From: Luteipulveratus flavus
GTDB lineage: Bacteria; Actinomycetota; Actinomycetes; Actinomycetales; Dermatophilaceae
Reading direction: 5' to 3' (one strand)
Assembly: GCF_029080175.1 (NCBI RefSeq)
Contig: NZ_JARFJC010000022.1
Length of the DNA stretch: 64,000 nucleotides
Every line of letters begins with the position of its first letter. Position 1 is the stretch's first letter. Made by a program: the position numbers and the translations under genes. Of the stretch, positions 25,045-33,426 are shown piece after piece. A model generated the notes under the pieces. The model saw only the letters and a program-made list of their open reading frames with translations. It was not told where the DNA came from and did no database searches.

Positions 25045-26736
25045 GTGGTGAACCGTTCCCAGGCGAGCGTCCCGGACGCCGTCGTCATCGGCGCCGGACC
25101 CAACGGTCTCGTCGCCGCCAACGCCCTCGCCGACGCGGGCTGGACCGTCGTCCTGCTGGAACGCAACGACGAGCCGGGTGGTGCCGTCCGCAGCGGCGAG
25201 GTCGCGGCCCCCGGGTTCGTCAGCGACCTGTTCAGCGCCTTCTACCCGCTCGCGGCGGCCAGTCCGGTCATGCGCGACCTGCAGCTGCAGGACCACGGGC
25301 TGCACTGGGTGCACGCCCCGGCCGTCGTGGGCCACGCCACCCCGGACGGGGGCGCGGCGGTCCTGGAGCGTTCGCCCGAGGACACTGCGGCCGGGCTGGA
25401 GGCCCAGGCCGCAGGCGACGGTGAGGCGTGGCTGGCGATGTACCGGCACTGGTGCGCCGTGCGCGACCCCTTGCTCCAGGCGCTGTTCACTCCGTTCCCG
25501 CCGGTCCGGGCGGCGCTGCGACTCGCGCGCCGGCAGCGGACGGCCGGTCTGGTCGAGCTGGCCCGGCTGGCGGCGGTGCCCGTCCGGCGGCTCGGGTACG
25601 AACGCTTCACCGGGCCCGGTGGACGGCTGCTGCTGACCGGCAACGCCATGCACAGCGACGTGCCACCCGACGGCGCCGGCAGCGGGTTCTTCGGCTGGCT
25701 GCTGGCGATGCTGGGCCAGGACGTCGGCTTCCCCGTCCCGCGCGGCGGTGCCGGTGAGCTGTCGGGCGCGATGGCGCGTCGGGCCGCCTCCGTCGGCGTC
25801 GAGATCCGTACAGGCACCGCCGTCCAAGAGGTCCTGGTCGAGGGCGGTCGGGCCGTCGGCGTACGCCTCACGGACGGAACGACGGTCCGGGCCCGGCGCG
25901 GGGTGCTCGCCGACGTTCCCGCCCCGCTGCTGTACGAGCAGATGCTTCCGGCGGACGTCGTGCCGCCGAAGGTGCGCGCGGATCTGGACCGCTTCGAGTG
26001 GGACTCCGGCACGCTGAAGGTCAACTGGGCCCTCGACGGCCCGGTTCCCTGGGCTGCGCCCGGCCTGGACCGCGCGGGCACCGTCCATCTCGGGGTCGAC
26101 GAGGACGGTCTGCTGGAGGTCGCGAAGGACCTCGCGCTGCGCCGTGCCCCTGCGCGGCCGTTCTTGTTGCTGGGCCAGATGACGACGGCGGACCCGACGC
26201 GTTCGCCGGCGGGCACCGAGTCGACGTGGGCGTACACCCACCTGCCGGTCGCCAGCGACTGGAGCCAGGAGGCGATCGCCGAGCAGGTCGGCCGGATGCG
26301 GCACGCGGTCGAGGAGGTCGCGCCGGGGTTCGGAGCACGCATCGTCGGTGAGTACGTGCAGTCGCCGGACCAGCTGCAGGACTGGAACCCCAGCCTCGTC
26401 GGCGGCTCGATCAACGCGGGGACCTCCGCGATCCATCAGCAGCTGTTCCTGCGGCCCACCCCCGGGCTCGGTCGCGCTGAGACGCCGGTGGAGGGGCTCT
26501 ACCTCGCCGGCGCGTCTGCGCACCCGGGCGGTGGCGTGCACGGGACGTGCGGGTGGAACGCCGCACGGGCCGCGCTCACCGCGCACGGTCGCCTCGGGTT
26601 GGTCAAACGGGCGCTCGTTCGCACGGCGTGGGAGCGGCTGCTGCACGAAACCGGCGGTCGGACCGGCCCGGTACCGCTGTCCGCCCGACCGACGGCCGAC
26701 CACCTGGCAACCTCGAGAGCAGGGATCGATGACTGA
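25045..26736 (+). CDS. FAD-dependent NAD(P)/FAD oxidoreductase, phytoene-desaturase-like
   Basis: 563-aa oxidoreductase of the CrtI/PYROXD2-like superfamily. The N-terminal dinucleotide motif VVIGAGPNGLVAAN (residues 13-26) with the ERNDEPGGAVRSGE clamp is followed by the C-terminal FAD block LYLAGASAHPGGGVHGTCGWNAA. Such proteins oxidise or desaturate hydrophobic substrates; this one is not the carotenoid-cluster desaturase (31789-33426), and its substrate is unknown. Two GTG codons at 25045 and 25048 are preceded by GGAGGTGG. Its stop overlaps the start of the SDR-SRPBCC gene by 8 bp, so the two are coupled. Confidence 0.85.
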   Translation: MVNRSQASVPDAVVIGAGPNGLVAANALADAGWTVVLLERNDEPGGAVRSGEVAAPGFVSDLFSAFYPLAAASPVMRDLQLQDHGLHWVHAPAVVGHATPDGGAAVLERSPEDTAAGLEAQAAGDGEAWLAMYRHWCAVRDPLLQALFTPFPPVRAALRLARRQRTAGLVELARLAAVPVRRLGYERFTGPGGRLLLTGNAMHSDVPPDGAGSGFFGWLLAMLGQDVGFPVPRGGAGELSGAMARRAASVGVEIRTGTAVQEVLVEGGRAVGVRLTDGTTVRARRGVLADVPAPLLYEQMLPADVVPPKVRADLDRFEWDSGTLKVNWALDGPVPWAAPGLDRAGTVHLGVDEDGLLEVAKDLALRRAPARPFLLLGQMTTADPTRSPAGTESTWAYTHLPVASDWSQEAIAEQVGRMRHAVEEVAPGFGARIVGEYVQSPDQLQDWNPSLVGGSINAGTSAIHQQLFLRPTPGLGRAETPVEGLYLAGASAHPGGGVHGTCGWNAARAALTAHGRLGLVKRALVRTAWERLLHETGGRTGPVPLSARPTADHLATSRAGIDD

Positions 26737-28126
26737 CGCACAGCACACAGCACGGCCAGTGGCGCTGGTGACCGGCGCCTCCAGCGGGATCGGCCTGGCA
26801 ACCGCCCTCCGGCTCGCGGCACGCGGCTCGACGGTGGTGCTGGTCGGTCGTAGCGAGGAGACGCTGGTCCAGGCTCGGCGCGCCTGCGAGCTGGTCGGCG
26901 GTACGGCCGTGGTCGCGGTCGCCGACGTCCGGGACACCGACGCGCTGCACGCGGCGTTCGACACCGCGGCCTCGCTCGGACGGCTGGAGACCGTCGTCCA
27001 CTGCGCGGGCGTCCTCGCGTACGGCCGGTTCGAGGACGTGCCGCCGGAGGTCTTCGAGGCCGTGCTCGACACCACGCTCGTCGGGGCGACGCGGGTCTGC
27101 CGTGAGGCGGTGCGGCGCTTCCGCGCGGCCGAGGGCGGCAGCGTCGTCCTCGTCGGCTCGCTGCTCGGGAAGGCGACGGCACCCGGGATGATCTCCTACA
27201 CCACCGCCAAGTGGGGGATGCACGGTTTCGTGCGCACCCTGCAGCAGGAGAACCGGGACCGTCCCGACGTGCGGATCTCGCTGATCTCACCCGGGGGTGT
27301 CGACACGCCGATCTACCAGCTGGCCGGCACCTACCTGGGGCGGCACGGTCAGGCGCCACCTCCCGTGGCGGGCGCGAACCGCGTGGCCGAGGCCATCCTG
27401 AGGGCGCTGGACCGGCCCCGGCGCGACCTCGACGTGGGCGTGGCCAACAAGGTCATCGTGCTCGGCTTCCGCACGATGCCTGGGTTGTACGACCTGCTCG
27501 TCGGTCCGCTGCTGAGCCGGCTGGCTCTGCAGCCGGGCAGCGGCGTGCCAGCGGGTTCCGGCAACGTCCTCCAACCCCGGCCGGCGGACGAGATCCGGGC
27601 CGGCCGCTCGCTGCTGCTCGGTACCGACGACCGCAACTCCGAAGGAGACGTCATGAGCTCGAACGGCACGTCCGAGGGATGGCGGCTGCACCGCACGGTG
27701 GCTGCCCCGACCGACCGGGTGTGGGAGGTCCTCGCCGACGGATGGAGCTACGCCACCTGGGTGGTCGGCACGGCGCGCATCCGCGCGGTGGACCAGGCGT
27801 GGCCCGCACCCGGCAGCCGCATCCACCACTCCGCCGGCGTCTGGCCGGTGCTCCTGTCCGACACGACCGTGGTGGAGGAGTGCGAGCCCGGACGGCGGCT
27901 GGTGCTCACGGCGCGCGGCTGGCCGGCGGGGGAGGCGCGCGTCCGGCTGACGCTGGAGCCCGACGGCGAGCACGCCTGCACCGTCACGATCCAGGAGGAC
28001 GTGGTGTCCGGCCCGAGCCGCGTTCTCCCGAAGGTGCTGCGGCAGAGCGGGATCGCCCCGCGCAACACCGAGACGCTGCGCCGGCTGGCCCTGCTCGCCG
28101 AGCGGCGCGCCGACGCCGACGAGTAG
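26729..28126 (+). CDS. SDR dehydrogenase fused in frame to an SRPBCC/polyketide-cyclase domain (465 aa)
   Basis: Residues 1-308 are a classical short-chain dehydrogenase: VTGASSGIGLA at 14-24, NADP-binding GRSEE, the HCAGVLAYG segment and the catalytic Ser and Tyr-x3-Lys in GSLLG and SYTTAKWG. Residues 309-465 are an SRPBCC lipid/ligand-binding domain starting MSSNGTSEGWRLHRTV. The frame is continuous with no stop between them. The second domain, however, has its own ATG at 27653 with GAAGGAG 6 nt upstream. The locus could therefore make a full-length fusion, a free SRPBCC protein, or both. Coupled by an 8-bp overlap to the upstream FAD oxidoreductase. Substrates unknown; a hydrophobic metabolite shared by the three domains is plausible. 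Confidence 0.8.
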   Translation: MTDAQHTARPVALVTGASSGIGLATALRLAARGSTVVLVGRSEETLVQARRACELVGGTAVVAVADVRDTDALHAAFDTAASLGRLETVVHCAGVLAYGRFEDVPPEVFEAVLDTTLVGATRVCREAVRRFRAAEGGSVVLVGSLLGKATAPGMISYTTAKWGMHGFVRTLQQENRDRPDVRISLISPGGVDTPIYQLAGTYLGRHGQAPPPVAGANRVAEAILRALDRPRRDLDVGVANKVIVLGFRTMPGLYDLLVGPLLSRLALQPGSGVPAGSGNVLQPRPADEIRAGRSLLLGTDDRNSEGDVMSSNGTSEGWRLHRTVAAPTDRVWEVLADGWSYATWVVGTARIRAVDQAWPAPGSRIHHSAGVWPVLLSDTTVVEECEPGRRLVLTARGWPAGEARVRLTLEPDGEHACTVTIQEDVVSGPSRVLPKVLRQSGIAPRNTETLRRLALLAERRADADE

Positions 28127-28140
28127 CCGAGGGCGTCATC

Positions 28141-28267
28141 GAGACCCGGTGACGCGCGGGGAGGTCTCCCTGCGGGTCACGGGGTCTCGATACGGGCATC
28201 ACTTCGTTCGCCCTACTCGACCGGCGTGGGGGCGTTGGCCCTGCTCGACCGGCGTGGGGGCGTTGGC
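28141..28267. repeat. Repeat cluster: imperfect palindrome, 40-bp REP-like element and 28-bp tandem duplication
   Basis: Three nested structures fill the gap between convergent genes. Imperfect inverted arms lie at 28141-28153 and 28176-28188. A REP-like element GGTCTCGATAC...CTACTCGACC lies at 28183-28222. A 28-bp unit is tandemly duplicated (28211-28238 and 28239-28266, one mismatch). The REP-like element has the same ends and the same 40-bp length as the copy at 50510-50549. Elements ending GGTCTCGATAC / CTACTCGACC are common between genes in actinobacteria (from memory). Confidence 0.75.
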
Positions 28268-28268
28268 T

Positions 28269-28640
28269 CTAGTCGGTGGGCGGTCGGGACGGGACGGCGC
28301 TGACCTCGCTCGCTTCCGGGGGCGGTGTCGGATCCTGGTCGTGCTCGCCGCGGGGGCAGCGCTGGAGGAGGGCGACGATCGTCGCGGTGGCGTAGGCGGT
28401 GAAGCCGTCGGGGTCGCCCGGCCGGTAGCGGCGTACGGCCAGCACGAGGCCGAGCACCGCGGCATCCCGCAGCTGCTCGCGATCGGCGCCCTCGTCGAAC
28501 CCGTCGGCCAGGCTCAGGGCCAGCGGTCGGTGCAGCTGGACGACCCGGTCACGCACCCGCGCGGCCACGGCCGGCGACTGCCTCGCGGCGTGCCGCAGCA
28601 GCTGCTCGGCATCGGTGAGAAGGGATGCTTGCGTGCTCAT
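28269..28640 (-). CDS. Truncated SigB/F-like sigma factor (region 2 only, 123 aa)
   Basis: 123-aa protein. RVRDRVVQLHRPLALSLADG followed by DREQLRDAAVLGLVLAVRRY and RPGDPDGFTAYATATI aligns by eye with region 2.1-2.3 of the two complete SigB/F-type sigma factors in this window (38103 and 45803). After that it diverges and ends in a Pro/Glu-rich tail. Regions 2.4, 3 and 4 are absent, so it cannot act as a normal sigma factor. It may be a decay product, or a region-2 protein that competes for core polymerase or anti-sigma (inference). The ATG at 28640 has GGAGAGG at 9 nt, favouring an expressed gene. No SigB/F promoter seen. Confidence 0.65.
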   Translation of the reverse strand: MSTQASLLTDAEQLLRHAARQSPAVAARVRDRVVQLHRPLALSLADGFDEGADREQLRDAAVLGLVLAVRRYRPGDPDGFTAYATATIVALLQRCPRGEHDQDPTPPPEASEVSAVPSRPPTD

Positions 28641-28762
28641 CGGCGATGACCTCTCCGGACCTGCGCAAGAGAAGGACCAGCCGCTGATTCGAGCTGGAGG
28701 ATGCCGGGACAGCATATCCGCGCGGGTCGATCTGCGCGCCCGTACGCGAGGTGGTGGGTCCG

Positions 28763-29254
28763 TCAGACCGTGCGGCTCCTCGCGGTGAGCACCGCCTGGG
28801 CGCGGAAGCGGTTGTACCGCTGGATCGCGATGAACGGCACGTTCACACCGACCCCGTACGCGACGAGCAGGGCGGTCGCCAGCGGCGGGTTCCACAGCGC
28901 GAAGAGCGGACCGCAGGCCATCGCCCACCAGTGCGTCAGCTCCGCCCGACGCGTCTCACGGACGAACAGCGCCAGCCCACCACCGTCGGACACGGGCAGC
29001 CGCGCCTTGCTGACGCCGCCGGAGAAGAGGTCGCCGGCCTCGGGGAGCCGGTCCTTCCACCGGTCGATCCGCAGGCGCCGCCGGTACCAGCGGCCGCCGT
29101 CCTCGAACCACTTCGCCCGCAGCAGCGGTCCGTCCCGCCTGAGGCGTCGCTCGTCCAGCCGGTGCGCGAGGTAACCCGTCCCGGCGTGGAAGGCGCCCCA
29201 GGCGATCACGTCGACCACGACGGTGAGCGGCAGCGGCATCACCGGCTCGAGCAA
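28763..29254 (-). CDS. CrtO-like glycosyl-carotenoid acyltransferase
   Basis: About 163 aa, similar by eye to staphylococcal CrtO, which esterifies a glucosyl diaponeurosporenoate to finish staphyloxanthin. Shared blocks are FEDGGRWYRRRLRIDRWKD, ETRRAELTHW, the hydrophobic span around 115-140 and VNVPFIAIQRYNR at the C-terminus. It also has an N-terminal hydrophobic segment, as CrtO does. The start is uncertain: TTG 29254 with AAGGA about 10 nt upstream, GTG 29242, or ATG 29239. Last gene of the carotenoid operon and 1 bp after the CrtQ-like gene, so very probably coupled. Role: acylation of a glycosylated carotenoid carboxylate, inferred from family and neighbours. Confidence 0.75.
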   Translation of the reverse strand: MLEPVMPLPLTVVVDVIAWGAFHAGTGYLAHRLDERRLRRDGPLLRAKWFEDGGRWYRRRLRIDRWKDRLPEAGDLFSGGVSKARLPVSDGGGLALFVRETRRAELTHWWAMACGPLFALWNPPLATALLVAYGVGVNVPFIAIQRYNRFRAQAVLTARSRTV

Positions 29255-29255
29255 C

Positions 29256-30410
29256 TCAGGCGTCCTTCGTGCTCGCAGGACTCCGGGTCAGCCCGACGTC
29301 ACGGCCCCGCCAGCGCACCGACCGCCGCAGGTACGTGAGCACCAGCGAGCGCGCGAACAGCAGCCCGAAGGCGAGCAGCGGGACCGGGAAGACCGCCCAG
29401 GTCCACCACCGGAAGGAACCGATCCGGTGCAGGAACCACCGCAGCTGCAGCGCCGCGCCGAGCCAGGCGAGCAGCCACACCACCAGCGACCCCGAGGACA
29501 GCGGAACCGGACTTCCGGCGACGGCTCCGGCGACCGACAGCAGCGCCCCGACCGCCACGGCGAAGTGCGCGGCGACCCAGACCGCCGCGGCCACCGCCGG
29601 ACCGGTCGCCGCCTGGCTCGCGCCGGAGGCGATGTTCTTCGTCCACCCCTCGGCCAGCTGCCGGGGGCCGCCCGGGTACATCCGCATCCGCACGAGGTCG
29701 CCCCCCGCGAAGCAGCGGACGGGGAGACCGGCCTGCGCGTACGCGGCGGCCAGCCCGGCGTCGTCGAGGATGTTGGCGCGCGCCGCGGCGTGACCGCCGG
29801 CTCGTTCGTAGTCGGCGCGCGTGGTGAGCAGGCACGGGCCGAACGCCATCGGACGACGCCGCTCACGGTCGGAGAACGCGCCGCTGCCCATCAGCGACAC
29901 GACGTTGAAGTAGGCGGACAGCTGCTCGTACGGCCGCTCGACCTGGTGGTACGGCTGCACCGACACCAGCCCGCCGCGGTCCTGGCGCAGCGCGAGCAGC
30001 CCGCCCAGCGCGTCAGGTGCGAGCACGGTGTCGGCGTCCAGGAACAGCAGGATCCGCCCGGTGGTGGCCTGCGCGCCGAGGTGGCAGGCGTGCGCCTTGC
30101 CGGTCCATCCGGCGGGCACCGCGGTGACCGGGAGGACCCTTGCTCCGCGCGCGCGGGCCACCTCGGCCGTGCCGTCGGACGACCCGTCGTCGACCACCAC
30201 GACCTCGGCCACCGCTGACTCCAGTGTCGCGAGCGAGGTCAGCAGGGCGGGGAGCCGCGTCGCTTCGTCGCGGGCCGGGACCACGACCGACACCTCGCCG
30301 CCGCGGCCGCCCTCGGGTCCGCCCCGAGGGACGGGGCGCAGGCCGGCGAGCTGCCGGTGACCGAGCACGCCGGCGATCACCAGCAGGACCACCAGCAGCG
30401 CCGTACTCAC
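29256..30410 (-). CDS. CrtQ-like carotenoid glycosyltransferase (GT2)
   Basis: 384-aa family-2 glycosyltransferase with an N-terminal membrane anchor (residues 3-20) and two or three C-terminal hydrophobic helices. Catalytic motifs are SVVVPARDEATRLPALL near 41, VVVDDGSSDGTAE and the DxD in LLFLDADTV. Blocks GLVSVQPYHQVERPYEQLSA, FGPCLLTTRADYERAGGH and LAEGWTKNIASGA parallel staphylococcal CrtQ, which glucosylates diaponeurosporenoic acid. The GTG start at 30410 overlaps the P450 stop by 4 bp (GTGA). Expected to use UDP-glucose or another sugar nucleotide at the inner membrane face. Sugar and carotenoid chain length cannot be read from sequence. Confidence 0.8.
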   Translation of the reverse strand: MSTALLVVLLVIAGVLGHRQLAGLRPVPRGGPEGGRGGEVSVVVPARDEATRLPALLTSLATLESAVAEVVVVDDGSSDGTAEVARARGARVLPVTAVPAGWTGKAHACHLGAQATTGRILLFLDADTVLAPDALGGLLALRQDRGGLVSVQPYHQVERPYEQLSAYFNVVSLMGSGAFSDRERRRPMAFGPCLLTTRADYERAGGHAAARANILDDAGLAAAYAQAGLPVRCFAGGDLVRMRMYPGGPRQLAEGWTKNIASGASQAATGPAVAAAVWVAAHFAVAVGALLSVAGAVAGSPVPLSSGSLVVWLLAWLGAALQLRWFLHRIGSFRWWTWAVFPVPLLAFGLLFARSLVLTYLRRSVRWRGRDVGLTRSPASTKDA

Positions 30411-31792
30411 GGGTGGCGCCCACCGAGCGGGGTGACGTGCAGGGGCATCCCGCCGCGCGGGTGGACCGCGATCAGCGCCTGCGGGATCGGCGGCGACCAG
30501 TCGCGCGGCAGGCCGATCCGGTACGCCGTCAGCAGCCGACCGAGCACGATCGTCATCTCACCGAGGGCGAACTCACGCCCGATGCACAGCCGGGGGCCGG
30601 CGCCGAACGGCAGGTAGTCCGACCGGGCGGCTGAGCGGTCCAGGAACCGCTCCGGCCGGAAGGCGTCCGGCTCGGGCCAGGCGTCGGCGCGGCGGTGCAG
30701 CAGCCAGGGGCTGATGATCGCGGTCGTGCCGGCCGGGACGTCGTGGCCGCTGAGGACGTCCGGCTGGTGGGAGCGGCGGGAGATCACCCAGGCCGGCGGG
30801 TACAGCCGCAGCGCCTCGTCGACGACCGCGCGCGTCCAGGGCAGCCGTTGCGCGGTGCCGACCATCGGGACGGGCCCGGTGTGCGCGAGCGCCTCGGTCC
30901 GCAGCCGGTCCTGCGCGTCCTGGTCCTGGGCCAGCAGCATGAGCGACCAGGTCAGCGCGGCGGCCACCGTCTCGTGGCCGGCGATGACCATCGTGACCAG
31001 CTCGTCGCGGATCTCCTGGTCGCTCAGCCCGCTGTCGACCAGGAGCCCGAGCAGGTCGTCGCCGCCGGCTCCGTCGCGGCCGGCTCCGGTCGCCCGCCGC
31101 GTGGCGATCAGCTGCAGGCAGAGCGTGTCGAGCTCGCGCCGGGTCTGCACCAGGCGCCGGTTGAGCGGCGTGGGGATCCACTCCGGCACCGGCACGATGC
31201 CGCGGCCGAGGCGGACGACGAGGCGAGCCGCGGCGCTGGTCGCCTCGAGGAGGCGGTGCGCCTGGTCGGACAGGTCGGCGGAGAAGAGCGCGCGTCCGAC
31301 GACGTCCAGCGCGACGCCGAGGGTCAGCCGCGCGACGTCGACCATGGCGCCGTGCGGCCACGGGACCTCCCAGCGGGCCAGCGCCTCGTCGGTCGCCTCG
31401 GCCACGTGGACGCCGACGCGGTCCAGGCGCTGGTGGTGGAAGGCGGGCGCGGCGAGTCGGCGGTGGTCGATCCAGCTCGGCTCGGAGGAGGCGAGCAGGC
31501 CCGGCCCGGTGACGCGGCCGAGAGCGGCGTACTGCACGGTGTCCTTGCCCCAGGTGCGCGCGGAGGTCTGCAGGACGCGGCGGACGTCGTCGGGGTCGGA
31601 CAGCAGCAGCGCAGGCGGCCCAGGGACGGGGAAGGCGACGCGGTCACCGTACCGCTCGCGGGTGGCCGCGAGGTAGGACAGCGGGTCGGCGCGGATCGAC
31701 CAGAAGCCCGTCGCCATGTCGCGCGGGGTGGGTCCAGGGATGCCGACGTCGATCGGCCGGCGCGTCCACGCCGGGGCGGTCAGCGAGCTCAT
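30407..31792 (-). CDS. Cytochrome P450 of the carotenoid operon
   Basis: 461-aa P450. The I-helix oxygen-binding motif AGHETV is at 271-276, the ExxR pair EALR at 326-329 and the haem loop FGAGPRLCIG with ligand Cys403. No membrane anchor. It resembles CYP102/CYP175-like bacterial P450s acting on long hydrophobic chains. Its place between desaturase and glycosyltransferase genes suggests that it oxidises the carotenoid end group, perhaps to the carboxylate that the CrtQ-like enzyme glycosylates, where staphylococci use the FAD oxidase CrtP and an aldehyde dehydrogenase (inference). Start ATG 31792 overlaps the crtI stop by 4 bp. Confidence 0.85.
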   Translation of the reverse strand: MSSLTAPAWTRRPIDVGIPGPTPRDMATGFWSIRADPLSYLAATRERYGDRVAFPVPGPPALLLSDPDDVRRVLQTSARTWGKDTVQYAALGRVTGPGLLASSEPSWIDHRRLAAPAFHHQRLDRVGVHVAEATDEALARWEVPWPHGAMVDVARLTLGVALDVVGRALFSADLSDQAHRLLEATSAAARLVVRLGRGIVPVPEWIPTPLNRRLVQTRRELDTLCLQLIATRRATGAGRDGAGGDDLLGLLVDSGLSDQEIRDELVTMVIAGHETVAAALTWSLMLLAQDQDAQDRLRTEALAHTGPVPMVGTAQRLPWTRAVVDEALRLYPPAWVISRRSHQPDVLSGHDVPAGTTAIISPWLLHRRADAWPEPDAFRPERFLDRSAARSDYLPFGAGPRLCIGREFALGEMTIVLGRLLTAYRIGLPRDWSPPIPQALIAVHPRGGMPLHVTPLGGRHP

Positions 31793-33426
31793 CGAGCGCC
31801 ACCTCCGGTCCCGGCCGGGGACGGACGGCGTGCGGGCAGCGGCTCGGACAGGCGCTCGGTGGACCGGTCGCCGCGGACGGCCTTGAGCAGGACCTCGGCG
31901 CTGATCAGGCACATTGGCAGGCCGATGCCCGGGATGGTGCCGTGACCCGCGTAGTACAGGCCGTCGACCGTGCGCGAGATGTTGCGGCCGCGCAGGAAGG
32001 CGCTCTGCCGCAGCGTGTGCGCGAGCCCGAGCGCGCCGCCGGCCCACGCGTTGAGGTCGGCCACGAAGTCGCCGGGACCGATGGTGCGACGGACCACGAT
32101 CCGCTCGGCCAGGTCGGGAACGCCGGCCCAGGAGGCGATCTGGCGGACGGCGGCGTCGGCGATCCGCTCGACCTGCGGGTCGCCGTCGCCGTCGAGCCCG
32201 CCGCGTCCGAGCGCGGGGTCCGCAGGGACGGGGACGAGGACGAACAGGTTCTCGTGGTCGGGCGGCGCGGCGGCGGGGTCGGTCGCCGACGTCCGGGAGA
32301 CGTAGATCGACGCGGGGTCGGGTACGGGGTCGCCCGAGCCGGCGAGGACGTCGAAGTGCCGCTCCCACTCCCGGGTGAACAGCAGCGAGTGGTGCGCGAG
32401 CTGCGGCAGCGAGCCACGGACGCCGAGCAGGACGAGCACCGCTCCGGGGCCGGGGTCGCGCCGGCGCCACCACGCCTCGGGCCGGCTGCGCAGCGGCTCC
32501 GGCAGCAGCCGCGTCTCGACGTGGTGCAGGTCGGTGGCGCCCACCACGACGTCGGCCGGGACCGTCCGCCCCTGCCCCTCGGCGTCGCGCACCCTCACGC
32601 CCCGGACCTGCGCCGTACGGCGGTCGCCCCGCAGCGGCCGGGCCGGGCGCGGCGCGGTGACGATCTGCGTCGCCGTCGACCCGGTGTGGATGCGGACGCC
32701 CTCGGCCTCTGCCAGAGCCGCCAGCGAGTCGACGAGCCGGGCGAACCCGCCCTGCGGGTAGAAGACGCCCTCGACCAGGTCGAGGTGGCTCATCAGGTGG
32801 TACATGCTCGGCGCGCGCGACGGGGACGTGCCGAGGAAGACGGCCGGGTATCCGAGCACCTGGGCGAGCCGGTGGTCGTGGACGTACCGGCCGGCGAACC
32901 GGTCCAGCGGCTGCCCGAGCAGCCGGGCCAGCCGGCCGAGCCGCCGCAGCACGTCGGGCCGTGCGAGGGGCAGCATCGAGGCGTACGTCGTGTAGAGGAA
33001 GCGGCGGACGGCCAGGTCGTACGTCTCGCGGGCGGACGCGAGGTAGGCGGTGAGCGCGGTCCCCGCGCCGGGCTCGACCCGCTCGAAGGCGGCCGCCACG
33101 GCCGCTGGGTCCGAACGCACGTCCATCGGGCTCGGATCGCCCTCGAAGAACACCCGGTACGCCGGGTCGAGCCGGACGAGGTCCAGCTGGTCCTGCGTGG
33201 TCGTGCCGAGCAGGCGGAAGAAGTGGTCGAACACGTCGGCCATGAGGTACCACGACGGGCCCGTGTCGAACCGGAACCCGTCCCGGTTCCACCGGCCGGC
33301 GCGGCCGCCGAGGACCGAGTTCTGCTCGTGCAGCTCGACGTCGTGCCCGTCCCGGGCCAGCAGCGCGGCCGACGCGAGGCCGGCGACGCCACCGCCGATG
33401 ACGACTGCTGTGGGGCGCGCGGGCAT
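31789..33426 (-). CDS. crtI: Carotenoid (phytoene or diapophytoene) desaturase
   Basis: 545-aa FAD-dependent desaturase of the CrtI/CrtN family. The dinucleotide motif is VIGGGVAGLASAALLA at residues 8-23 with HEQNSVLGGRAGR, and GFRFDTGPSWYLM follows. The middle has MYHLMSHLDLVEGVFYPQGGF, and the C-terminal FAD block LYYAGHGTIPGIGLPMCLISAEVLLKAV is complete. It introduces conjugated double bonds into phytoene or its C30 analogue. The ATG at 33426 shares one base with the synthase stop (TGATG). It is coupled downstream to the P450. Whether the substrate is C40 or C30 is not decided by motifs alone; the name crtI is used in the broad sense. Confidence 0.88.
   Translation of the reverse strand: MPARPTAVVIGGGVAGLASAALLARDGHDVELHEQNSVLGGRAGRWNRDGFRFDTGPSWYLMADVFDHFFRLLGTTTQDQLDLVRLDPAYRVFFEGDPSPMDVRSDPAAVAAAFERVEPGAGTALTAYLASARETYDLAVRRFLYTTYASMLPLARPDVLRRLGRLARLLGQPLDRFAGRYVHDHRLAQVLGYPAVFLGTSPSRAPSMYHLMSHLDLVEGVFYPQGGFARLVDSLAALAEAEGVRIHTGSTATQIVTAPRPARPLRGDRRTAQVRGVRVRDAEGQGRTVPADVVVGATDLHHVETRLLPEPLRSRPEAWWRRRDPGPGAVLVLLGVRGSLPQLAHHSLLFTREWERHFDVLAGSGDPVPDPASIYVSRTSATDPAAAPPDHENLFVLVPVPADPALGRGGLDGDGDPQVERIADAAVRQIASWAGVPDLAERIVVRRTIGPGDFVADLNAWAGGALGLAHTLRQSAFLRGRNISRTVDGLYYAGHGTIPGIGLPMCLISAEVLLKAVRGDRSTERLSEPLPARRPSPAGTGGGAR

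Noticed and set aside
29287..29866. Overlapping minus-strand frames within the CrtQ-like gene
   Set aside because: Low-complexity Arg/Pro shadows of the glycosyltransferase frame, which has all its motifs.
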